Source: Oryzias latipes (Eukaryota; Chordata; Actinopteri; Beloniformes; Adrianichthyidae). Taken from it: 64,000 nt of DNA. The stretch covers positions 23,617,855 to 23,681,854 of the forward strand of contig NC_019879.2 of the NCBI RefSeq assembly GCF_002234675.1, written 5' to 3'. Positions 10,301 to 21,647 of this stretch are shown here, piece by piece. Both the position numbers and the translations under genes were made by a program. A model generated the notes under the pieces. The model was not told the origin of the DNA. It made no database searches and worked only from the letters and a program-made list of their open reading frames with translations. Each line of letters opens with the position of its first letter. Position 1 is the first letter of the stretch.

Positions 10301-13300
10301 TGCCAGTGGGATGGAGCAGCATTTTCCAAGCTGTCCCTTCTCTGCACCGTGACATTTGAAGCTCACAAACATGAGAGAGAAGAGGAAGAAAATACAACAG
10401 ATTATACAATGAATGCATATCTTTTATTCATCAGCTAACAACTAAGTAAACTTCACATTGCAGATATATTTATCCCACGTATTCCTAGTTGTACTGTGCC
10501 TTTGCAATAAGAGACCATTTTTTTTTCTTTTTTTTTTTCTTTTCAAAGACTGTGCAAATTTACAAGGAGGAAATAGATGGAGGGTTTCATTTACAAATCA
10601 GAAGCTGACAAATGATTACCTGAAAAGATGTAAGATGAGGCAAAAATAAGACAGAATGTACTTAATTCCTGCAACACTGTTGAATTAAGCCTGTTTTTTA
10701 GGATATTTGTTGTAAAGAAAGTATTCCGTCATTGATAGAAAAAGCATGGATGAAAAAAAATGTTGCAAATATTCATTATGTACAGTAAACACTTCTCACA
10801 GACTTTTGATTACACGGTTGCACTTGGAAGATTCCATAAATTGAATAAGCGAAGATAATTTTTTTATGCTATCCTGTGGCTTCATTATCATTGTATAAAA
10901 ATAACAGAACAATAAAAAAAATCAAGAAGTTTGAAAACCGGATTTTGTCAATGCATGCTAGCCGCCTGTTCAAAAGAAGAGGTGCATCATCAGCCCGTGC
11001 ATGTTCACGCCTTTAGAGTGTTCTCCACCGCAAACTTCCCATGAATACACAGGTTGGCATCAAGGCTGTGTAACTAGACATTTTGCATTACTGCGAAGGT
11101 TTCCCTCCTGTTTTGTTGCAATGCATTCGCACACAGCAGGAACGGGTCAAGTCATCACAAAAATGACTCAGAACGTGTGAAAGGCAACAAAACCAGGACT
11201 TCATCTTTAGTTCATAACAGCATGACTAACGCTGCAGTGTAATACTTGGTGACGTGCAGACAGGCTCCAGATACACCACATTCTCCAAATAGTTAAGATG
11301 ACACAGTGTGTACATAATACTGCATGTGAGCATTCACACTCTGTGTTCAAAGTCACTATTAACCCAGAAATGGGTTTGAATGATTAGTTGATACACTTAA
11401 TTCCTTTCACAGCACAAAACATTCTTATGCATAGCAAAAAAAAAATCCTATCTCTCCCGTTGCAGCAGTCATTTGTTGTGCTTGTCAGCCTAATAGATAT
11501 AAGCTCTTGCAGATTTTTGTAAATTGTAGTACATTATCCAACAATTACTGCATAATATGACAGAAATAGCTGATTTCAGTAGATCGCCTGCTTTTTATTT
11601 GACCCCTAACTTGAAGTGTGAGACAATAACAGGCAGAAAAATAGTATTTTCTGTCTGATCTCCTCCAGATTTGCCTAAAAACCCATCGAATTAAACAATC
11701 ATGAAGTGTAGTGGATTGCATGGGGTCATTTATAGTGACTGAAGCTGTCTTGAAGTGGCAAAGCAGCAGATTGTCTCTCTTAAACTAATATTAAGTGAAA
11801 AACTTATATGCAAGAATTTATTACACTGTCTTTATGGCTCTAATAACACACTGAGCATTTCTTCTTAAAATGACATCATTGTCAACCAGCAGATGTTGAT
11901 ATTAAAAGGAATTTTAATTTAAAAAAAAACTTGCTATCTTCATTAATTTTACAAAAATACTAAATTATCTATTATAAGTTGACAAAATCCTGAGGCCCAG
12001 AAATTTTAAGAGACTCTCCAGTCGACTTTAAACAGAAAATGAAATGGGCTGTGTTTGATGACATGTCAGCGCTGTGGTTTTCATGAGATGCACATATGAG
12101 CAGCAGATCAAATCAAGGGTGGAAATCAACCCGTTTTCAGCCTGATGCATCAAACGCTGCTATTCTGGTAATTGTTCAAACAAATCCACAAAGGCTTTTT
12201 TTTTTATTTGCTGCTGTTTTCTTTTTCATGCATAGAGAGCAAAGGCAGCAAATGTTGTTAACAGACGAGTCCTTCTGCTATGTTAGTGGATGGAGGAAGT
12301 GATGCTCCAAACACTGTTTCATTCTAAATTTAAATGCAAAAAATTAGAATCTAAACAGTTTTAATCAGATTATTTGAATACTAAATTAACAAAATCTCAA
12401 CAGGTTCAGGGTTTCATGACAATCCTCAGGCTGAATCTAATAGTCTGCCTTGTTTTATCATTCTAAAGGCATTTCTAGGAAGATACACAGAATCAGCTTG
12501 TTGTTTACCTAAAAAAAGCCCAAATTTAAGGTTTCAGGAGTTTAGTTGAACTATCATGCAATTCTGTACTTTAGGATCTACTTTGTAAATTTAGACTTTG
12601 AAAGCACCTTGGTTAAAATTGAGAAAAAAGTCACTTTTTGTTGGACTTTGTCACAGTAACCACATCTTTTTTCCCCCTGCACAACTGGTTGACAGTCTAC
12701 CCCCCCCCCCCCCCCCTGCAGCTTAATGCAAAGCCCCCACCCCCCACCCAGACTTCCTGCTGATATATTTTACTTTGAAGCTGAACTGTATGACATAAAA
12801 AAAGACTTTCAAGTTGGCTCTCATCAGTGTGAATCCAAAGTTTCTGCTGTGTTTTTTTTTCTCTCCTGACACTCAGAGGCAAATTTAGTTTCCCTTTGTT
12901 GATCTGACATGCAGATATTTTATGGCTCCAATATTTTATTTATTTATTTATTTTATGAATGAGAAAGGTGACTTGACAAAATGACAATTCCCGATGCTGA
13001 GGAGACTGAGGAGAAGCAACAAAAACACCGGAAAATGTTTGTTTCAGTCCATTCTTGCAGCAGAGGTGGATCAACAGGTGTTTTATTTAAAAAACCTATA
13101 AAATCCTGTATATCTAACTATGCAGGCTTGCCCAAGGAACTACTTTTAATCAGCTATGTAGCTTTTACACAAGATTACAACTTACATACATAAATTATGT
13201 CAAGTAAAATGGAATTTAAACAGCCCCCAGTGGGATTCAACCTCTTGTAAACAGCATTTGTGCAAAAATGGAACAAAACTATAATCCATCCATTCATTAA

Positions 13301-14217
13301 TTTTTCCATTCCATTTTCAGTTCAGGGCCGCTAGAAGCTTGCAGGTCTTCAGTCAATGTTTAAACTCTAAGATCTTGATTGATGTATAGAAAATACCCCA
13401 GGTTGGATTTTTAAATTATTCAAATTAATTTAAATTACAAATAAAAGTAACACTTTCTCTCAGTTAAACCACATTAAAACATAAGTTAGGATTTTTTTTT
13501 TTGTGTGAAGCTCTGAATAGTTATTTATCTTCGATGGTTAAAGGTTTTTTGCCGTTACTGGAGTTTGAGAGTCCTGCAGTTTAGAATAACAGTCTTGTCA
13601 GAATAGAATTATCCTTGAAGCTACCAACATAAACTGCCTACATGAATGTGTTTGTCTCTATTTGTTTTGTCAGCGAATAATTTTTTGCCAAATGTCAAGG
13701 TTGCACAGCTCCTCTTCACCAAAGTGACGGGCAGCTTCAGCCACGGTTAAAAATAATTCCACCAAACTTGACTTTATTGGTTCTTTGGGCTTATTTTTGC
13801 TCGAATCGGACTGGACAGAACTGGCAGCAGATTGTGCATTTCTGTCAGGAAACATTGATTTATTTGTGGGAGAGCGCATATCGTCGGCATGGTTCATTAA
13901 CACTCGTGAAATGCAGCTAACTTTTGAGAGTTCGAGATCATTCTCACATTACTGTCAATGATTCAGCTCTGGGTGAAAAGTCGACAAAAGGATGAGTCAT
14001 TATAGCCCTGTTAATATTTACACATTTAAACGGGACGGTTAAACCACACAGGGATAGAGTGATGCTTGAAAAAGTGGGTCGTGCATCCCTGTACCACTTC
14101 TAAGTATGTGCATACCACAACTTACATAAAGAGTATTTTTTGTTTCACATAGTTTCAAATAAAACAAATCCAAAGGAAAAGAGCGTCCCTTCTGCCCTCT
14201 TAATGACAGGAAGTCCT
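7331..14217. other. Non-coding region downstream of slitrk5
   Basis: No host exon or complete transposon is recognised in nearly 7 kb. Minor features are a (CA)n stretch near 9280, a C-run at about 12701-12716 and a (TTTA)n stretch near 12940. The slitrk5 3' UTR must run leftwards from 14217. Candidate poly(A) signals (TTTATT on the plus strand) occur at about 13771 and 13859, but I cannot choose between them. A 77-codon minus ORF at 13670-13903 would fall inside that UTR. Confidence 0.5.
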
Positions 14218-16815
14218 TCAAAACTGTGTAAAAGTAGTTCGCTTTTCTAGTACCTCCAGGTAATCTGGATCGATGTGAAGCTTGGCTTTCAGTTCCCAGT
14301 ATTCGCTCCTGTTAGGGTCTACATAAACAGTACTTGGTGCTGTACAATATAAGATAGTCTGTTGTATTCTGTCCGGATATTGATGTCTCACGTCAAAATC
14401 TGAGGTATACCTGTTTGACGAATGCGCGCCATGCCTGCAAGGCAATGTATCGCTGTAGCATCTGTTCTTGTCAGGCTCAAGTGCCTCCCTGTAGCCGCAC
14501 GGGTCCTCTTGACGAGGGGTTGAAGGTTTGTTGAGGGGCTCTGGAGTGGCTGCGCTGTATTCTGAACTTATCACATTACTGGCTGCCTCTTCATCAGAGT
14601 TACCCAGAAAGGGACCACTCAAATCGTCAAAATCTTTGAATCCGTCCATTGATTTGCTGTTGGTCGGGCTGTGGGCAGAAAGCCTACTCGAGGATTCTGT
14701 AGGAGCTGGGATGTACTCGTACAAGTGTCCAGCCGATGTCCTGACTTTGGGAATTGATCCCTTTTTATAAAGACCGTATTCCATATTGAGGGAGCTAATG
14801 CATGCATTCACCGAGTTGTTCTGCTCGTTTTGGGTCTTTTGGCGTCTCTTTTTCGTGGCCACAAACAATCCCGCAGCCACAAACACTGACATAATGAAGA
14901 TGAGGAGAAGGGCAAGAATCATTACGGATAATGGAATGGTGCTGTAATGGTTGTTGGAGTCCAGGGATGTTTCTATAGTGATGGTGCTGCCAGGAAAAAA
15001 CTCTTCAGTGGGTGGAATCATGGAAGCAAGTATATCAGAGTTATTAGGGCAGAAATTAGTTGACTTAATGTATCTCATATCCTCCCCAGCTAGCCTTTTA
15101 GGGGAGCCACAGATGACATTGTTAACAACTGTGCCCATGCTGAGTTGCTCCACCCACATCTTCAAGTCTAATATACTACAAGCACAGTCCCAAGGGTTTT
15201 CATACAAATCAACTTGGACAAGGGCTGTAAGCTGATCGAGAACACCACTCACTGGTAGATATCGCAGATGGTTGCTGCGCAGATTTAATCTGGCCAATAT
15301 CAGGCCGTTAAACGTCCCCTCTGGTAAAGTTTTCAAGAGGTTGTTGTTCAAAAAGAGCAGCTGAAGCTTGGGTACGTGCTGGAAAGTGTCAGCAGCAACC
15401 TCTTTAATGACATTGTATTCTAAATATAGGAACTGTAAACTCTCTAGACCATAAAACATTTCAGATGCCAGGCGGTCTATCAAATTCCCGTTCAGGTACA
15501 GTCTACGCAGATTTGTCAAATCACCAAAAGCTCTGTCATGAACACGAGCTATCCGGTTGTTACCTAGATGAAGCAAATCCAGCCCAGTAGCTTCAATAAA
15601 ATCTGATCTTTGCACCACAGTGATGTAATTACCTGTGAGATACATCTTTTTGGGATTGTATGGTTTGGGATTTAAATCCGAAATGAGTTCGATTTTTCGC
15701 TCCTGGCAGTTCACATTCAGGCCCAGGTCTGAGATTTGCAGATTGCAGGTGCAGGCGGTGGGACAGTCTAAAGGCACAGGAGATTTGGTCTGATAAGACA
15801 CGATCTGACCAAAATTCTGCGGTTTGTTTGAAGGCGTACGCGCTGTGGGTCTTGATTTTAATTTGGCTGACTGACGAGGTCCCTTGGTGGGTCTTGATGA
15901 GGATCTCGCCACTCCAGAAGAGGTGAAGGAGGCGGCAACTGCAGCTGGCGTCGTCCTGCGGTATGCATCAGTGCTCAGATGTGGCAGAGGCGGCATCTCG
16001 TATTCAGCGATGGCTCTCCTGGGGCACAACTCCTGTTTTGAAACCTCGCCGAGGTCTCTTCCATGCAGCCGAAAGGGGAACTCGCAAACAACATCACCAA
16101 CCAAGGCTGTGTACAGAATGCTCTCAAGCCAGGTTTTGAGAGCAATCAGCTCACACGAGCAGTTCCACGGGTTTTCCTCCAGCTGTAACTCCACAACACT
16201 GTTCATGTGCTCCAGCAGACCTGTGTAGGGGAGCACTTTGAGCTGATTCCCTCTCAAGTCCAAATGAGTTAATGGTACGTACTGGAAAAGGTTTACAGGC
16301 AGACTAGATATTAAATTGTCATTCAGAATCAGGACTTCCAAGTGTTGAAGTCTGCTGAAGGCATCTGGCTCCACGTGAGTGATGTAGTTATAATCAATTT
16401 GCAAATATTCCAGACTTTCAAGGCCAAAGAAAAACTCCTCCTTCAAGGCATCGATTTTGTTATTGTTGAGATGTAATCGTTTTAGTCTCCACAGTCCGTT
16501 AAAGGCTCCAGCTTCCACATCAGATATTTCATTGTTTCCCAAGTGTAATATTGTAAGTCCTTTATACTCGACAAAATCATCGGCAGAGAGCTTCTTGAAA
16601 AGATTCCCAGTGAGGAGCAGATGATATTGAGGGAAGTGCACTGGGTTTATGTCTGACAGACTTGCAATGCCTCTGTTTTCACAGCTCACCGTAAGAATCC
16701 CCTCTCGCTCCTCGCATCCACACAGTTCCTCACATAATTGTCCGTAGAGGCCAGACATCTCAACAAAGCAGACTGATGTTGCACTCAGCAAAATATAATG
16801 AATCCAAAGCCGCAT
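14218..16815 (-). CDS. slitrk5: SLIT and NTRK-like protein 5 (single coding exon)
   Basis: An 865-residue type I membrane protein of the SLITRK family, which are postsynaptic and neurite-outgrowth regulators that bind presynaptic LAR-type phosphatases through the first LRR domain. Seen in order: signal peptide (1-19); Cys-rich LRR N-cap (28-45); LRRs (about 62-212); C-cap starting PWNCSCEL (216-264); Ser/Thr/Pro-rich linker (275-345); second N-cap (351-370), which contains NLQISDLGLNVNCQERKIE; LRRs (388-538); C-cap starting PWDCAC (541-589); transmembrane helix (628-653); basic stop-transfer KKRRQK; cytoplasmic tail ending DPDYLEVLEKRTTFTQF, the Trk-like conserved C-terminus. The linker after the first cap (ALVGDVVCEFPFRLHGRDL, SKQELCPRR) and the C-terminus match SLITRK5 better than SLITRK1, 2 or 6 as I remember them. 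The open frame extends to 16836, but that codon is GTG; the first ATG is at 16815, just after a good splice acceptor. The protein is shorter than human SLITRK5 (about 958 residues), mainly in the cytoplasmic tail. Whether it is the teleost a or b copy cannot be told. Confidence 0.95.
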   Translation of the reverse strand: MRLWIHYILLSATSVCFVEMSGLYGQLCEELCGCEEREGILTVSCENRGIASLSDINPVHFPQYHLLLTGNLFKKLSADDFVEYKGLTILHLGNNEISDVEAGAFNGLWRLKRLHLNNNKIDALKEEFFFGLESLEYLQIDYNYITHVEPDAFSRLQHLEVLILNDNLISSLPVNLFQYVPLTHLDLRGNQLKVLPYTGLLEHMNSVVELQLEENPWNCSCELIALKTWLESILYTALVGDVVCEFPFRLHGRDLGEVSKQELCPRRAIAEYEMPPLPHLSTDAYRRTTPAAVAASFTSSGVARSSSRPTKGPRQSAKLKSRPTARTPSNKPQNFGQIVSYQTKSPVPLDCPTACTCNLQISDLGLNVNCQERKIELISDLNPKPYNPKKMYLTGNYITVVQRSDFIEATGLDLLHLGNNRIARVHDRAFGDLTNLRRLYLNGNLIDRLASEMFYGLESLQFLYLEYNVIKEVAADTFQHVPKLQLLFLNNNLLKTLPEGTFNGLILARLNLRSNHLRYLPVSGVLDQLTALVQVDLYENPWDCACSILDLKMWVEQLSMGTVVNNVICGSPKRLAGEDMRYIKSTNFCPNNSDILASMIPPTEEFFPGSTITIETSLDSNNHYSTIPLSVMILALLLIFIMSVFVAAGLFVATKKRRQKTQNEQNNSVNACISSLNMEYGLYKKGSIPKVRTSAGHLYEYIPAPTESSSRLSAHSPTNSKSMDGFKDFDDLSGPFLGNSDEEAASNVISSEYSAATPEPLNKPSTPRQEDPCGYREALEPDKNRCYSDTLPCRHGAHSSNRYTSDFDVRHQYPDRIQQTILYCTAPSTVYVDPNRSEYWELKAKLHIDPDYLEVLEKRTTFTQF

Positions 16816-16819
16816 TTTC

Positions 16820-17213
16820 CTGCAAGTGGGAGTCACGGTCCTGCTAAGGTGTCCTCAATGTCATCTAGGATGAAACAGATATACATGTAAAACAGACAGG
16901 AGCAACTTCTAAAGAAGAAACTTCATTTTTCCCAGAGGAAACTTCACTCTGCTGGGTAACAGCAGCTCCAACAAACAGGACAAAAAGAAAGAAAACTCAT
17001 AATGCAAGGTCGGAGAGAAGGCTGGAGCAGACAAAGGTCTGACTCCTCTCAGGAGAATCCACATTTACTCGCTAAAATGTCATGAAAAAAAGATGGTTTG
17101 GATGTGAGGCAAAATTACATAAGGTTAACCGGAATTCTGCATCACAGCGCAAACCCCTCCAGAGAGGAGACAGCCTGGCCAATTTCTGTCCAACTCCAGA
17201 TGGAAATACATAC
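16820..17213 (-). other. slitrk5: Predicted 5' UTR intron of slitrk5
   Basis: On the minus strand a strong donor, CGAG|GTATGT, ends an exon at 17214. A pyrimidine-bearing acceptor, CCCACTTGCAG|GAAAATG, lies four bases before the start codon. A non-coding first exon with an intron ending just before the ATG is the usual SLITRK gene layout. The prediction rests only on splice-site quality and position. Confidence 0.6.
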
Positions 17214-17560
17214 CTCGTGCTGGCTGATGAAGATCGTTTTGGTGCGTTTTTTTCCCCTTCTTCTTCTTTGTAAATTGATCCTTTAAGTCAAAATACAGCA
17301 TCTATTCTGCGGCTGTGCCGCCGCGGACGCACGGAGGAGGAGGATGAAAGAACTGCTGATCAACCATAACTGCCAAACGCTTCTCTTTCACCGGGCTGCG
17401 CCGGAGGAGACGCGGCTATGCCTGCTAACAAAGTTGCTTTTCTCCCTCCCTCTCCGTCTCTCTTCCTCCCTTCCTCCCTCCCGTCCGTGCCTGCGTGCTG
17501 GCGCGCACACGCGCTCGGCAGTCGGGAGGATGTCAAGTCATTTCATGCGCAAAGAGTCAG
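17214..17560 (-). promoter_or_regulatory. slitrk5: CpG-rich promoter region and first exon of slitrk5
   Basis: This stretch is strikingly richer in G+C and CpG than its surroundings (GCCGCCGCGGACGC, CGGAGGAGACGCGG and GCGCGCACACGCGCTCGG all occur within about 250 bp). It lies directly upstream, on the minus strand, of the predicted first-exon donor. No TATA box is evident, fitting a CpG-island neuronal promoter. The transcription start cannot be placed from sequence alone. Confidence 0.6.
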
Positions 17561-19140
17561 CTCATTGGAGCATCACGCCGAGACCCCCCCCCCCCCCACA
17601 CACACACACACCTCCCACCCTCAAAACAGAAAAAAAGTTGACCTAAAAACAAGGTGTCACAAAATATCAATGATTTCCAAGGATGGATGAACTCTTGCAC
17701 CGGCGACAAATAAAATGATCAAGTTGCATCCGAGTCGGAAAAAAAATCACTGCTTTCCTTCTCACCTGGATGAAGAACATCACTCGGTTTCTTCCCAGCT
17801 ATTTTTGTCCGGCTCAAAAAACCCAGAGTGTGTGAGGTGCCCTGTGTCTCCCTGTAGGAACATCACTCATCAGATTGTTAACAATATTCCACATGACACT
17901 CGGGGGGGGTCTGGGGTTTCCAGGGTTACAATGACTGCCTGAAGTGGTAGCTAAGAGTGAAACAAAAGGGATTTTAAAAGACTTTAAACTGTTTGTTTAC
18001 ACTGATGCTATGAGTCACAAGGTGTGACTCATGTCCTGCTGATCACCAGAGCCAAACAGAATTGGGCTCTCACGCAAACACATAATCAGACGGAATTATT
18101 CAGCCATCTCAATTAAATTTATCTGATCTGAGCTGGTGGCACATGTTGCATACTTAATGCTGTGTTAGCTAGGCAGTGAGGTAAAAGGTAAAGAAAAAGG
18201 ATCCCCGCCATGCCCTTTAAAAGCCTGATGCGTTGGCACTCATGTGGAAACATGTCAAGTATTGTTGCATACCGTTGTGTCCTCATGGAGCTATATCCAT
18301 CATCCTCTCCACTTGGCTCTGGCTCGCATGGGAGGAGAGGAGGCACATCGTCAGAGACTGCCTGTGGCTCATATTAAAGAATATGATGGCTGCGTTGAGT
18401 GTGCATTCAGCTCATTTGTTCTACTCTTTCCTCAGATGTTTTGTTTCCCACATTGGGTCTCATTTTTGATTCGGCTTTAACTAAACCCCCTCATAATAGC
18501 TCATAAATTAGCATTTATGTTTGTTGCAGCATGATAAACACATTTTGCCACTGGCTTATTTCTTATTGCACTAAAATAGCTATCATCACAACCATGTTCG
18601 TTTAATAGTCATTCAAAATTGGATTTGACTTTTTGTGTGCGCGTGTTTACATTTTGTTTATACAGCTGCAGTTTTGCGTCTCCGTCGGTGTAATCATTCG
18701 TCTTCATCCACGGCCACACTGTGCAGAGGGAGTGTGGTGCATACACAGACAATGCATGGTATCAGCCTCATTTAATATCTCTCCAGTTCTTCCACGACAC
18801 TGAACATAATCTTGTCCAAGTGGGAGCAGAAAGCCGCACAAACATACGCACAAGTGCACACATGTACACACACAAAAAGAGAAGCATCCCTACAACTGAC
18901 TGGGAGAAAATGGTGATGACTAACAATTATACGTTCCAAGGTCGCAAATACACAAATGGAGCTGGAGCTCTGTCTCAGAGGATGATGGGTAGCTTTTCGG
19001 ATTTATGTTGTGTATAGATGGCACATCTCACTTTGTCTTCTGTGTCCAGCTGGAACACATGAACTAGCATCCCAGGAAACCACTGTTCCCATCCAGCAGA
19101 AAAGCTGTAACTATGTTGTTATGATTTGAAGGTTTCAATT
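17561..19140. other. Upstream region of slitrk5, no gene
   Basis: Contains a C-run followed by (CA)n at about 17585-17610, and otherwise unique sequence. Overlapping ORFs at 18119-18480 occur in several frames on both strands and show no family features. It may include distal promoter elements. Confidence 0.45.
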
Positions 19141-19144
19141 ATTA

Positions 19145-19757
19145 AAGACCCACTCTGATCATCTTTTGAGCTATTTTCTTTTGAGCTATTATAAGTGTTC
19201 CTAGTGATCTTTTAACTAAACGCCTATTTTGCCTATTATTTTATAGGCAAAATTTTAAAAAGTGTCATTTTCTGGGACATACTTCCTGCAGAGCAGCAGT
19301 ATTTCATTAGAAATTCACTTGTAAATTGTGGGCAAAACAATCAGTGCGGAGCGACCCCCCCCCCCTTCGCGTTTAACATTGTTCAGAGCTCTCTGTTTAC
19401 ACTCTCTCCCGCTAGCTTACAGCCCCTCACACCCCAAACATACCATTAACAGTGCAACAAAAAGGGCGAGCAATATTAGAGCTTTCCATCTGCAAAATTT
19501 TTGATCCAAATCCCAGCTCAGATGAGGCAAACAAACAAAAATCTATTTGTCTACAAGTGGATGCATCAGAATGGACGTTTTACATACAACAGTCTCTTTC
19601 AAACTGCCTTTTTAAGTCTGCTCCTGTTTTACATCAATTTGAATGAAAAAATACTTAGAAAGCTGAATTTTCTCTATATAACTCCTCTATCATAAGACAA
19701 ATCAAGACCATGTAATAAACACCAACAAACACTTTTTTCATCAAAGTTGGTCTTTAA
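19145..19757. repeat. Dispersed repeat R1, long copy
   Basis: Starts TTAAAGACCCACTCTGATCA and ends with the inverse-type terminus GGTCTTTAAA. It contains the family's internal blocks (TTTCATTAGAAATTC, GGCGAGCAATATTAGAGC, GATGCATCAGAATGGACG). The termini are inverted and begin with TTAA, suggesting a non-autonomous DNA transposon. Related copies lie at about 1310, 32100/38126, 47723, 50500, 51930 and 62030. Confidence 0.65.
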
Positions 19758-20350
19758 ATTTATTCAAATTCCACAGACTCACGTATCAGTCTCTTTAAGA
19801 ACTCCTTTCATCTTCATTCCACATTTGAAAGAGGATTTTAATTGGGTTTTTCAGGGCCACTGACTAGTCTGCATTTTTTTCCTTTTTAACACATTTGAAA
19901 AGTTACACTTTGCAGACAATTTAATCTTTTATCGAATAAAATAAAGCGACCAGATTGTTTTGTGCTTTTAAAATAAAGTAATAGAATAATGATGAACCTG
20001 TTACTGATTATGAGCAATTTAGGTACATACAGGATATTTGACAGGTTTAACACCTGTCCACCTCGGGGCAATTTAGTCAATCAGGGTGAGAACAAATTAA
20101 GTAAATGATCATTCAGGTTGTTGGAAGGTTTTTTTTGGTCAGATGAAACTTGAAAAGGCCACGCCGGCGTTAGTGACAATTAATCGTGGGTTTCAAGGGC
20201 ACGGTGTTACAGCCAGCCTGACACGCCGCATCATCATTAGATAATTAACTGAATGGGTGGCTAAATGGCTGCTGTAATAAAGGACAGTGGATGGAAAGTA
20301 TCTATAGACACAGGAGCCTTTAACAAGCAGTCCGTGCACACACCTCCAGA
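19758..20350. other. Non-coding sequence up to the gap
   Basis: No gene is recognised. The apparent long ORFs crossing this boundary exist only because unknown bases carry no stop codons. Confidence 0.6.
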
Positions 20351-21350
20351 NNNNNNNNNNNNNNNNNNNNNNNNNNNNNNNNNNNNNNNNNNNNNNNNNN
20401 NNNNNNNNNNNNNNNNNNNNNNNNNNNNNNNNNNNNNNNNNNNNNNNNNNNNNNNNNNNNNNNNNNNNNNNNNNNNNNNNNNNNNNNNNNNNNNNNNNNN
20501 NNNNNNNNNNNNNNNNNNNNNNNNNNNNNNNNNNNNNNNNNNNNNNNNNNNNNNNNNNNNNNNNNNNNNNNNNNNNNNNNNNNNNNNNNNNNNNNNNNNN
20601 NNNNNNNNNNNNNNNNNNNNNNNNNNNNNNNNNNNNNNNNNNNNNNNNNNNNNNNNNNNNNNNNNNNNNNNNNNNNNNNNNNNNNNNNNNNNNNNNNNNN
20701 NNNNNNNNNNNNNNNNNNNNNNNNNNNNNNNNNNNNNNNNNNNNNNNNNNNNNNNNNNNNNNNNNNNNNNNNNNNNNNNNNNNNNNNNNNNNNNNNNNNN
20801 NNNNNNNNNNNNNNNNNNNNNNNNNNNNNNNNNNNNNNNNNNNNNNNNNNNNNNNNNNNNNNNNNNNNNNNNNNNNNNNNNNNNNNNNNNNNNNNNNNNN
20901 NNNNNNNNNNNNNNNNNNNNNNNNNNNNNNNNNNNNNNNNNNNNNNNNNNNNNNNNNNNNNNNNNNNNNNNNNNNNNNNNNNNNNNNNNNNNNNNNNNNN
21001 NNNNNNNNNNNNNNNNNNNNNNNNNNNNNNNNNNNNNNNNNNNNNNNNNNNNNNNNNNNNNNNNNNNNNNNNNNNNNNNNNNNNNNNNNNNNNNNNNNNN
21101 NNNNNNNNNNNNNNNNNNNNNNNNNNNNNNNNNNNNNNNNNNNNNNNNNNNNNNNNNNNNNNNNNNNNNNNNNNNNNNNNNNNNNNNNNNNNNNNNNNNN
21201 NNNNNNNNNNNNNNNNNNNNNNNNNNNNNNNNNNNNNNNNNNNNNNNNNNNNNNNNNNNNNNNNNNNNNNNNNNNNNNNNNNNNNNNNNNNNNNNNNNNN
21301 NNNNNNNNNNNNNNNNNNNNNNNNNNNNNNNNNNNNNNNNNNNNNNNNNN
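20351..21350. other. Assembly gap, exactly 1000 N
   Basis: A run of exactly 1000 unknown bases, probably a gap of estimated or fixed length. Its right side enters poly(A) and repeated units, so the break was probably caused by the array described next. ORFs through it are artefacts. Confidence 0.99.
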
Positions 21351-21460
21351 AAAAAAAAAATACTTGGGGTCAATCGCACCCCATGAGCCAGCGGGTGAAA
21401 GGGAACCGGTAAAAGCGAGACCCCAGGTGGTGGGCCATGAGAGAAGAGTGAATGCTAAAG

Positions 21461-21494
<34 letters not shown>

Positions 21495-21647
21495 CATAAA
21501 AGAAAAAAAAAAAAAAAAACTTGGGGTCAATCGCACCCCATGAGCCAGCGCCAATCCCCTCAGTGGCCACACAAAAAAAAAAAAAAAAAAACTTGGGGTC
21601 AATCGAACCCCACGAACCAGCGGGAGGAAGGTGGTTGCTAAAAAAGT
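21351..21647. repeat. A-tract-separated repeated units beside the gap
   Basis: The phrase CTTGGGGTCAATCG(C/A)ACCCCA followed by (T/C)GA(G/A)CCAGCG occurs three times (about 21363, 21531 and 21591). Each copy is preceded by a run of 10-30 adenines. Within the unit, GGGGT and ACCCC can pair to a small hairpin. The array probably continues into the gap. Confidence 0.8.

Noticed and set aside
15884..16228. 114-codon plus-strand ORF inside slitrk5
   Set aside because: Antisense shadow of a well-supported coding exon; no family features.
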